Assembly: GCA_002348385.1 (NCBI GenBank)
Contig: DEBD01000021.1
Span: forward strand, 1 to 31,866
Reading direction: 5' to 3'
Length of the DNA stretch: 31,866 nt
Origin: Gammaproteobacteria bacterium UBA2965
GTDB lineage: Bacteria > Pseudomonadota > Gammaproteobacteria > Pseudomonadales > Azotimanducaceae
Shown here one piece after another: positions 23,702 through 30,648 of the stretch. A program made the position numbers and the translations under genes. Each line of letters begins with the position of its first letter. Position 1 is the first letter of the stretch. The notes beneath the pieces are model-generated. The model saw nothing but the letters and a program-made list of their open reading frames with translations, did not search any database and was not told the DNA's origin.

Positions 23702-24883
23702 ATGGCCGGTGCGCTGAACGGTACTCGGATCATCGATCTGACGACGATCTTCTCGGGCCCCATCTGCACATCTATTCTGGGAGACCAGGGGGCAGACGTG
23801 ATCAAGGTGGAGTCGCCCACCGGCGACTGGATGCGCACCGCACCAGGCGCGCAGAGAAATGGCGTGGTCGGCTCCTTTGCCATGATGAATCGCAACAAGC
23901 GCGCGATTTCCGTGGACATGGCCAGCGACGGCGGATCCGACATCGTCCGGCAGCTCATCGCAACCGCCGACGTGGTGGTGGAAAACTACCGCCCCGGCGT
24001 CATGGAGCGCTTAGGTCTCGATTACGAGACGCTCAGCAGAGCGCACCCCGGCCTGATCTACGCCTCCATCAACGGCGTGGGGCACACGGGGCCCTATGCC
24101 GGGCGGCGCATGTACGATGCCATCGTGCAGGCTGTGTCGGGATTCGCTTCGCTGCAATCCGATCCGCACACCGAAAAGCCCGTGATGATCAACTCGCTCA
24201 TCTGCGACAAGCTCACTGCCCTGGTTGCGGCTCAGGGAATCACCGCAGCCCTCACTGCACGGCAGCATTCCGGGGTGGGGCAGCGGGTGGATGTGTCCAT
24301 GCTGGAGGCAGCGCTGTTCGTGCTGTGGCCCGACAACATGGTCAACGACACCTTTCTCGGCGACGACACACCCGAGGTGCCGCTGGGGAGTCACGAGAAC
24401 TATGTGCGCAAAACCGCCGACGGCTACATCTGCACCATGCCGGTCCAGGCAGCCGAGTGGCAGGGTCTGTTTCGCGCCCTCGAGCTGCCCAACCTGCTGG
24501 AGAACACGGAGTATCACAACGATGCCGGAGGGATCGACCTGCTGAAGCTCTACGAGACCTTGGGCAGCGCTTACGAACAATTCACCACCGACGAGCTGCT
24601 GGACCGGTTGGAGCGCGAAGGCGTGCCCGTGGGACCGATCAACGCACGCGACGAGGTAGTGAATGATCCGCAGGTGGTGGCCATGGAGTCGCTGTGGGAG
24701 TTCGACCACCCTTTTGCTGGTCGCATGCGGCAAGCCCGCCCCCCGGCTCGTTTCAGCAAAACGCCATCGGAAATCTTCCGCTGCTCTCCGGAACACGGCG
24801 AGCACACCACGGAGATTCTCCAGGAAGTCGGGTTGGACGCGGACACCATCAAGGATCTGCGGCAACGCCGCGTGGTGCTCTAG
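23702..24883 (+). CDS. CaiB/BaiF family III CoA-transferase
   Basis: This 393-residue protein is a family III CoA-transferase, which moves CoA from a donor thioester to a carboxylic acid and so activates substrates for beta-oxidation or isomerisation. Family blocks are 'IDLTTIFSGPICTSILGDQGADVIKVE' (11-37; quoted here as IDLTTIFSGP and GDQGADVIKVE), 'MNRNKRAISVDM' (62-73), 'VVVENYRPGVMERLGLDYE' (91-109) and 'RMYDAIVQAVSGFASLQ' (136-152). Asp139 is the likely catalytic nucleophile that forms the acyl-anhydride. The ATG at 23702 has an AGGGGAC-type ribosome site just upstream. It is divergent from the Rieske gene and convergent with an EamA transporter 15 bases away. It likely serves as the CoA-activation step of the cluster. 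Confidence 0.92.
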   Translation: MAGALNGTRIIDLTTIFSGPICTSILGDQGADVIKVESPTGDWMRTAPGAQRNGVVGSFAMMNRNKRAISVDMASDGGSDIVRQLIATADVVVENYRPGVMERLGLDYETLSRAHPGLIYASINGVGHTGPYAGRRMYDAIVQAVSGFASLQSDPHTEKPVMINSLICDKLTALVAAQGITAALTARQHSGVGQRVDVSMLEAALFVLWPDNMVNDTFLGDDTPEVPLGSHENYVRKTADGYICTMPVQAAEWQGLFRALELPNLLENTEYHNDAGGIDLLKLYETLGSAYEQFTTDELLDRLEREGVPVGPINARDEVVNDPQVVAMESLWEFDHPFAGRMRQARPPARFSKTPSEIFRCSPEHGEHTTEILQEVGLDADTIKDLRQRRVVL

Positions 24884-24898
24884 CGCTGGCGGCTTACC

Positions 24899-25807
24899 TC
24901 AGGTGCTCTCCGCACGCCGAGGCACACTGGGGCGGTTGATCAGGAAAATTCCTGAACCAACCAGCAGCAGGGCGACAACGAATCCCGGCGTGAGCGGATC
25001 GTCGAATATGAGCCACCCCGAAAAGACGCCGAAGACCGGTGCCAGCAGGCTGAAAGACGCCATGTTGGAGACCGGATAGTTGGTGAGAATCCAGAACCAC
25101 ACCACGAAACCGATGGCCACGATCACCACCACCTGAAACGAAAAGATAGCCACCACAGCGGGCGTCACCTCACGAACCATCTCTCCGAACAGGGGGGCAA
25201 TGGCCATCAGCACCAATGCGGACACTGCCAGTTGATAGAGAAGGTTCATCTCCGGCGAGCAGCGCGCCAAACGCGTCGTGCGTGTAAGCAGGGTAATGGC
25301 AGCCCAGAACAGCGCGCCGCCCAGCGCCAGCAGGTCACCAACCCAGGAAGCTCCGGAATCTGCGCCGTCGCCCCCACTCAACGCCAACGCCATGCCGCCA
25401 ACGGCAACCGCCAGCCCGGCCAGTCGGGGCACTGTCAGCCGCTCGCCGGCTACCAGGAAATGCGCTCCCAGCGCCACCCATACCGGCATGCTGTAGAAGA
25501 ATAGCGACACGCGAGCGACGGTAGTGTAGTCCAGGGCGAGAAAAAGCAGACAGAACTCGCCCGAGAACAGTAACCCATTGACCACGCCCAAACCCAAGCT
25601 GCCGTCTGTGACCGACAGACGTTTGCGCATCAAGAGCGCCCAAGCCAGTACGGGCACGAATGCACATGCCGAACGCAGACCGGATTGGAATACCGGCGCC
25701 AGCCCGTCGTTTACCAGCTTGACGAACGCCTGGTTGAAACCCAGCAGCACGTTCATGACCACCAGCGTGGTGGCTGCCAATGCGTCTATGCGGTCCTTAG
25801 GCGGCAA
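24899..25807 (-). CDS. EamA/DMT-family transporter
   Basis: This 302-residue protein has about 10 membrane helices arranged as two EamA repeats (about 10-145 and 155-290), the pattern of drug/metabolite transporter superfamily exporters. The second repeat ends with 'FSLLAPVFGVFSGWLIFDDP', a very common EamA segment before the last helices. The start is TTG at 25807, which is weakly supported; the ATG at 25756 would cut the first helix short. It begins 7 bases after the stop of the Baeyer-Villiger monooxygenase gene on the same strand, so the two are probably one transcript. Export of a product or toxic intermediate of that monooxygenase is a reasonable guess. The cargo cannot be read from the sequence. 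Confidence 0.85.
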   Translation of the reverse strand: MPPKDRIDALAATTLVVMNVLLGFNQAFVKLVNDGLAPVFQSGLRSACAFVPVLAWALLMRKRLSVTDGSLGLGVVNGLLFSGEFCLLFLALDYTTVARVSLFFYSMPVWVALGAHFLVAGERLTVPRLAGLAVAVGGMALALSGGDGADSGASWVGDLLALGGALFWAAITLLTRTTRLARCSPEMNLLYQLAVSALVLMAIAPLFGEMVREVTPAVVAIFSFQVVVIVAIGFVVWFWILTNYPVSNMASFSLLAPVFGVFSGWLIFDDPLTPGFVVALLLVGSGIFLINRPSVPRRAEST

Positions 25808-25814
25808 GAGCGGC

Positions 25815-27749
25815 CTACTTCAGAACCATCTCGTCCGGCTCAAAATCGTGGGTTCTCTCCCAGTATTCGAGGTTACTGAAAGGTGAGTTGTTCACCACCT
25901 GCCCCGCCGCATTTTTGTACCAGCTCTGAACGCCCGAATGCCCCCACGCAAGGGTGCGGCTCACCGCCTGCACCTCCTCGTTGTAGGCATCGTTTACGGC
26001 GTCGGGTACTTCCACGCTGAGGGCCTTGCGCTCTGCCATGGTGGCAAGGCACTGCATCACGTAGTGCATCTGAGCTTCCACGCAGTAGATGATGCTGCCG
26101 CCGTGCACGATGTTGGTATTTGGGCCGTAAAGGCAGAACAGGTTCGGGTAGTCGGGCACCAGAATGCCTTTGAACGCCTTCGGCGCATCACCCCACTGCT
26201 CGCCCAGCGTGGTGCCCGATTTGCCCACCACATCCATGGGCCAGAGGAACTTGTTGGTCTTGAAGCCGGTGGCATGAATGATCACGTCCACTTCGTGCAC
26301 CGTACCGTCCGCGGTCTGAATGCCTTCAGGCGTGATCGCGGTGATGGGGTCTGTCACCAGATCCACATCCTCGCGGGCCAAGGTGGGATACCAGTTGTTA
26401 TCGATAATCAGCCGCTTGCCGAACACCGGAAAGTCCGGCACGCATTTCTCGATCAGGTCCGGGCGCCCGCCCACCTGCACGCCAATGTATGCGGTGAGGG
26501 CCTGGCGCAACCCTTCGTTGGCCTCGCTCATGGAGCGCTCGGGGTGAGGCCAGTCCGGATCGGCGGGTACCGCCGGCCAGTTGCGGTCCATGAAGCCGAA
26601 AATCATGCGGGCACGATGCCATTCCGCATACTGTGGAATGTTGTTCAGCGCCCAGATCAAACCCTCCTCCACCGGCCGGTAGTAGTCCCGATTGGGCGAC
26701 ACCCAATGGGGTGAGCGCTGAAAGACGGTCAGGTGCGCGGCCCATTCCGCCGTCTTCGGCACCAACTGAACCGCGCTGCAGCCCGTGCCGATGACCGCCA
26801 CGCGGCGCCCTTCCAGGGCCACGTCGTGACGCCAGCGAGCGGAGTGAAACGACTCTCCGCGGAAGCTCTCGAGGCCCTCGAAGTCTGGAATGTTCGGCCG
26901 GTTAAGCTGGCCCACGGCGCTGATCACCGCGTTGGCAATCAGCGTGGATCGATTGCCCTGAGCATCGAGGATTTCCACCTCCCAGGTTGCCGTTGCTTCC
27001 TGGTAGCGCATGCTGGTCACTTCGGTGTTGAGCCGGATATAGGGGCGCAGGCCGAACGCGTCGGCGCAATGCTCGAAGTACTCGTACAGTTCGTCTCGCT
27101 TGGAGAAATAGCCCGACCAGTTGGCGTTGCGCTCAAAGGAATAGGAATAAAAGTGGTTGGGCGTATCCACCCCGCAATCCGGGTACCTATTCTCATACCA
27201 GGTACCTCCCACCGCGTCGTTCTTTTCGATGATGGTGAACTCGATTCCCGCCTGTTTGAGCTTCGCGCCCGCACAGATTCCGGACATGCCCGCACCCACC
27301 ACGAGCACGTTGAAATCGCTTGAGCCGGCGGCCTTGGCGCTGGACAGCCTGTCCTGCCAATGAGTATCGCGGTCCACGAACCCGGTTTCCTCGAGCAACA
27401 TGGCAGCGAACGCTTCATCGACGGGCTCGGCCACCGAAAACTGCATCATCTGCCTCAGCCGCTCGAGGGACGGCGCTTGAGGAACCTCCGCGCCCTCATC
27501 GCGCAGCCGGCAGAGCGTTTCAAAAGCACGCGCGCGGATCTCGTCGGCAAGGTCATCGTCGTAGCCCCCGGTATCGTCCGGGAACAAGGAACCCTCGGGC
27601 GTGGCAATCGGTGCGGGCGCGTAGCGCTCAGACAGCCACTCATCGTCGCCCGTCAGCTGGGCCAGGACCAGCAGCAGGGTTGGTAAATTTGCGTCGCGAA
27701 CGGCTACACGCAGATCGTCCTCAGTCCCAGGAATTTGCACTCTACCCAT
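25815..27749 (-). CDS. Baeyer-Villiger flavin monooxygenase, HAPMO-like with N-terminal extension
   Basis: This 644-residue cytosolic flavoprotein inserts oxygen next to a ketone to make an ester or lactone, using FAD and NADPH. The FAD motif 'VVGAGMSGICAGAKLKQAG' starts near 150, 'GGTWYENRYPDCGVDTPNHF' follows (181-200), the BVMO fingerprint FxGxxxHxxxW is at Phe296-Trp306 ('FRGESFHSARW'), and a second nucleotide motif 'VAVIGTGCSAVQLVP' is at 317-331. The first 140 residues are an acidic helical extension absent from cyclohexanone monooxygenases. 4-Hydroxyacetophenone monooxygenase is also about 640 residues with a similar extension, so this group is favoured. The ATG at 27749 has AGGCAGG upstream, and TAGAAT (27778-27783) is a candidate -10 box. 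An EamA gene follows. Confidence 0.9.
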   Translation of the reverse strand: MGRVQIPGTEDDLRVAVRDANLPTLLLVLAQLTGDDEWLSERYAPAPIATPEGSLFPDDTGGYDDDLADEIRARAFETLCRLRDEGAEVPQAPSLERLRQMMQFSVAEPVDEAFAAMLLEETGFVDRDTHWQDRLSSAKAAGSSDFNVLVVGAGMSGICAGAKLKQAGIEFTIIEKNDAVGGTWYENRYPDCGVDTPNHFYSYSFERNANWSGYFSKRDELYEYFEHCADAFGLRPYIRLNTEVTSMRYQEATATWEVEILDAQGNRSTLIANAVISAVGQLNRPNIPDFEGLESFRGESFHSARWRHDVALEGRRVAVIGTGCSAVQLVPKTAEWAAHLTVFQRSPHWVSPNRDYYRPVEEGLIWALNNIPQYAEWHRARMIFGFMDRNWPAVPADPDWPHPERSMSEANEGLRQALTAYIGVQVGGRPDLIEKCVPDFPVFGKRLIIDNNWYPTLAREDVDLVTDPITAITPEGIQTADGTVHEVDVIIHATGFKTNKFLWPMDVVGKSGTTLGEQWGDAPKAFKGILVPDYPNLFCLYGPNTNIVHGGSIIYCVEAQMHYVMQCLATMAERKALSVEVPDAVNDAYNEEVQAVSRTLAWGHSGVQSWYKNAAGQVVNNSPFSNLEYWERTHDFEPDEMVLK

Positions 27750-27841
27750 GTCACCTGCCTTTCATGCGAGGCTAAGGATTCTACAAGACTTCGCGCCCTA
27801 CCCTAATGCCCTCTGGTGCGTCATGATCCCCGCGCCCGGAA

Positions 27842-27864
27842 CCCGTCCTGAGACAGGAAGCGGG
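27842..27864. other. Stem-loop in the leader of the UMF1 transporter
   Basis: CCCG-TCCTG (27842-27850) pairs with CAGGA-CGGG (27854-27858 and 27861-27864) around the loop AGA, with a 2-base AG bulge. It lies about 31 bases before the inferred ATC start on the plus strand, and upstream of the divergent BVMO gene. A leader hairpin or attenuator is possible; no T-tract follows. Confidence 0.35.
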
Positions 27865-27895
27865 AGCATCAAAGCGGTAAAGGCAAAGGAAACCC

Positions 27896-29302
27896 ATCAG
27901 CGCCCCACCCAAAACTTCATTCTCTCTCGGCCAATACTCGTGGGCATTCTTCGAGTGGGCGCGCAATCCCTACTGGAACCTGATCATTATCTTCATCTTT
28001 GGTCCGTACTTCTCCACCGAGGTGGTGGGCGACGCGGTGCGGGGCCAGACCATCTGGGGCTACATCAACGCCTTTGCCGGCGCGGTAACCGCATTGCTCG
28101 CCCCTTTCCTGGGCGCCATTGCCGACAAGGTGGGGCGGCGCAAACCCTGGATCGGCGCCATCGTGGTGATGATGTGTCCGGCAATTCTCCTGCTGTGGTT
28201 CGCGGTTCCCGGCAGCGCGGATGTCGGCATCGCCACGGTAGCCATCGCGCTCGCCATCGCCAGCACCGGCTACGCCTTTTCCGAAGTATTTCACAACGCC
28301 ATGCTGCCCTCGGTGGCCCCGTATTCTCGAATCGGCACGCTCTCCGGCGTGGGTCTCGCCCTGGGCAACAGCGCCTCGCTGCTGATCCTGTTGTTCATGC
28401 TCTACGCCTTCGCATTGCCCGCGTCCGGCCAGCTGGACTGGCCCTGGCTGCCCGACGTTGTGATGTTCGGACTCGACACCGGTCTTTTCGAGCACGACCG
28501 CATCTCCGCGCCAATCTCGGCGCTGTGGATGCTGGTGTTTTCGCTGCCCTTGTTCCTCTTCACCCCGGATCAGCAAGGCACCGGCACACGGGCCCGACAG
28601 GCGATCCGGGAAGGACTCGACGACGTCTGGCAGACGTTTCGGCACTTACGGCAACACAAGAACGTGGCCACCTACCTGGTGGCGCGCATGTTCTACAACG
28701 ACGGTAACGCCGCCATCATGACTTTTGGAATGATCTATTCCGCCGGCGTGTTCGGGTGGGGCGGCGTAGAGCGCATCCTGGTGGCCCTGCTGCTCATGAT
28801 ATTCGCAGTCGCCGGCGGCCTCATCGGCGGACGGCTGGACGACGCGTTCGGTTCGAAGCGCGCCATCGTGGTGGCGGTGTTCGGCAGCTGCGTGGGTGTC
28901 CTGCTCGCAGTGTCCATCACGCCCACCACCATCGGGTTCATCCCCGTCGAGGGGTTGGACGAACCCGTTTGGGGCTTTGCCTACTTTCGGACGCTGCCGG
29001 AATTGCTTTACGTGGCAACCACCATTCTCTTTGCCTTGTTCATCACCTCCGCCTCCGCCAACAGCCGCACCATGCTGGCGCGCATCGCGCCGGAAGGCCA
29101 GATGACCAAGTTTTTCGGCTTGTACGCTTTGTCTGGGCAGGTAACCGCCTTCATCGCGCCGCTAATGGTGGCCATATTCACCGACCTGTTCGTCAGCCAG
29201 CGGGCCGGGCTTGCTTCCATACTGGTGCTCCTGATCGCCGGCCTGGTGATGATGGCCTGGGTGCGGGAATCACGCGAAAGCCAACTGCAAGAGCAGTCCT
29301 AA
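27896..29302 (+). CDS. UMF1-family MFS transporter, apparent ATC start
   Basis: This protein of about 468 residues belongs to the UMF1/Atg22-like MFS family. The conserved N-terminal block 'YSWAFFEWARNPYW' is encoded at about 27935-27976, followed by TM1 and 'GPYFSTEVVGD'. The first canonical start in this frame is GTG at 28022, which would remove that block and TM1. An in-frame TAA lies at 27878-27880, and no ATG, GTG or TTG occurs between it and 28022. ATC at 27896 has AAAGGA 5 bases upstream and gives a normal-looking N terminus (M-SAPPKTSFSLGQ), so it is the best start. ATC initiation, an ATG-to-ATC mutation or a base error are alternatives. 'ADKVGRRKPWIGA' is the motif A loop. Cargo unknown. 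Confidence 0.8.
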   Translation: MSAPPKTSFSLGQYSWAFFEWARNPYWNLIIIFIFGPYFSTEVVGDAVRGQTIWGYINAFAGAVTALLAPFLGAIADKVGRRKPWIGAIVVMMCPAILLLWFAVPGSADVGIATVAIALAIASTGYAFSEVFHNAMLPSVAPYSRIGTLSGVGLALGNSASLLILLFMLYAFALPASGQLDWPWLPDVVMFGLDTGLFEHDRISAPISALWMLVFSLPLFLFTPDQQGTGTRARQAIREGLDDVWQTFRHLRQHKNVATYLVARMFYNDGNAAIMTFGMIYSAGVFGWGGVERILVALLLMIFAVAGGLIGGRLDDAFGSKRAIVVAVFGSCVGVLLAVSITPTTIGFIPVEGLDEPVWGFAYFRTLPELLYVATTILFALFITSASANSRTMLARIAPEGQMTKFFGLYALSGQVTAFIAPLMVAIFTDLFVSQRAGLASILVLLIAGLVMMAWVRESRESQLQEQS

Positions 29303-29380
29303 AACAGAAGGCCGACCGTCTGCGCTTCCATCAGCGCTACCGCGCGGCTATCCTTCGCGGCCGGACACGTAGTACCCATC

Positions 29381-30310
29381 ATGCAAATTTTCAACGAATC
29401 TCCGGTGCTCGCCGACGAGATCGACCGGCTCGGTCATATGAACGTGCAGTTCTACATGACACGCGTCGGCAGGGCCAACCGGGAACTCCTGGAATCCCTG
29501 GGTGTCAGCGATCAAAACGCGCTGACGGCGCTACGCCATACGGACGTGTTTTCCCGCTTTCACCAGGAGCAATTCGAGGGCGCCACACTTCGGGTATCGG
29601 GCGGATTGATCGCACTAGCCACAGACCGGGCGCGCGCTTACTTCGAGATCCGCAACGCGGGCAACGAACAGCTCGCCGCCAGCTTCATCATCGAAAGCAC
29701 GCTGGTCACCCTGGCCACGCGCGAGCCGTGCGCTTTTCCACCGGACGTAGAACAGTATCCCGACGTAATCGAAGTACCCGCGCAGGGTGGCCCACGCTCC
29801 TTGCAGTTGGGCGCACCTCGCACTGACGTCACACTCGCGCGATTGGAAGAGCGGGTGGTAGACCCCGGCCCCACCAACACGATGAGCGGCCGATTCGAGT
29901 ACGGCATCGACCCCGAGGCATGCGACGAGTATGGGTTTCTGCGTGAAGGCGTGAATCCCATGTTCGGCGGGCGCCGCCGGCCACCGGCCGACGAGGACGG
30001 CTCGTTCGGCCCGCCTATACTGACTACCGACGAAGGCCACCGGTTCGGCTGGGCCATCATGGAAACCCGCTCGGTGTCGCTGCAAACACCGAGGGCAAAC
30101 GACACACTGGTATCCGTGGGCGCCGATGTGGCATTGGCGCGGAAATCCCGCCAGTCCCGGCGTTGGACCTTCGTTCGCGACACGGGCAAGCTGATCGGCA
30201 TCCACGACCACGTAGCGGTAGCGTTGGATCTGGACGAACGCCGCGCCATCGAGATTCCCAACAGCATGCGCCGCGACATGGAGCAAAACTACCTGCCTGA
30301 TCTGGCCTGA
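29381..30310 (+). CDS. Double-hotdog thioesterase-like protein
   Basis: This 309-residue cytosolic protein starts with a hotdog-fold motif, 'ADEIDRLGHMNVQFYMTRVG' (11-30), whose Asp15 and His19-Met-Asn match the 4HBT-type thioesterase pattern. A second hotdog-like half probably spans about 175-300 ('NPMFGGRR...', then 'GWAIMETRSVSLQ'), so it looks like a tandem hotdog enzyme acting on acyl-CoA. Single-domain 4HBT thioesterases are about 130-150 residues, which supports the duplication. The ATG at 29381 lacks a clear Shine-Dalgarno box. It follows the UMF1 transporter by 78 bases on the same strand. It may hydrolyse stalled CoA esters in the pathway or be a dehydratase-like member; the substrate is unknown. 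Confidence 0.75.
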   Translation: MQIFNESPVLADEIDRLGHMNVQFYMTRVGRANRELLESLGVSDQNALTALRHTDVFSRFHQEQFEGATLRVSGGLIALATDRARAYFEIRNAGNEQLAASFIIESTLVTLATREPCAFPPDVEQYPDVIEVPAQGGPRSLQLGAPRTDVTLARLEERVVDPGPTNTMSGRFEYGIDPEACDEYGFLREGVNPMFGGRRRPPADEDGSFGPPILTTDEGHRFGWAIMETRSVSLQTPRANDTLVSVGADVALARKSRQSRRWTFVRDTGKLIGIHDHVAVALDLDERRAIEIPNSMRRDMEQNYLPDLA

Positions 30311-30648
30311 GAAGACGTCTGGTTGAGCAAGCGGAGTCGGGCCGTTGTCCGGCATGCGACGACAACGTGTCGATTCCCTTGGGCCGAGGACGCTGATGTT
30401 TGCGGTCCCCCAATTCAGACCTCGCTATTTTTCCCCTGAGAACGCAAGCTGCTATACAACTTTTGCGGGGATCGTCCCGCAATCGCGCTTACCAATGATT
30501 ACAACCACCGTATCACCTGGATTCCCGTAAGGAATACGAGGTGGCGCACGCGCGCTTACAAGGACAGCCTACTCTCCAGTGGGCACCCGAAGTAAAATTG
30601 ACCCGTCAACTAATCAGCCTAATTGATTAGGAAGGGCGAACCGGAATA
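30311..30648. other. 338-base intergenic region with two hairpins
   Basis: No gene is seen. TTGCGGG (30463-30469) pairs with CCCGCAA (30476-30482), a perfect 7-bp stem without a T-tract. CTAATCA (30610-30616) pairs with TGATTAG (30624-30630) in the leader of the next gene. TTGACC at 30598-30603 matches a -35 box at 5 of 6 positions, but no good -10 box follows at the right distance. The AT content rises toward the next gene, as expected for a promoter region. Confidence 0.5.
30610..30630. promoter_or_regulatory. Inverted repeat CTAATCA-N7-TGATTAG upstream of the membrane protein gene
   Basis: A perfect 7-bp inverted repeat with a 7-base spacer ends 18 bases before the ATG at 30649. It directly abuts the AGGAAGGG box (30629-30636). 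It could be an operator or a leader hairpin affecting ribosome access. Confidence 0.4.

Noticed and set aside
30463..30482. TTGCGGG/CCCGCAA hairpin as a terminator of the thioesterase gene
   Set aside because: It lies about 150 bases after the stop and has no T-tract on either strand, so it is recorded only as a stem-loop in the intergenic region.
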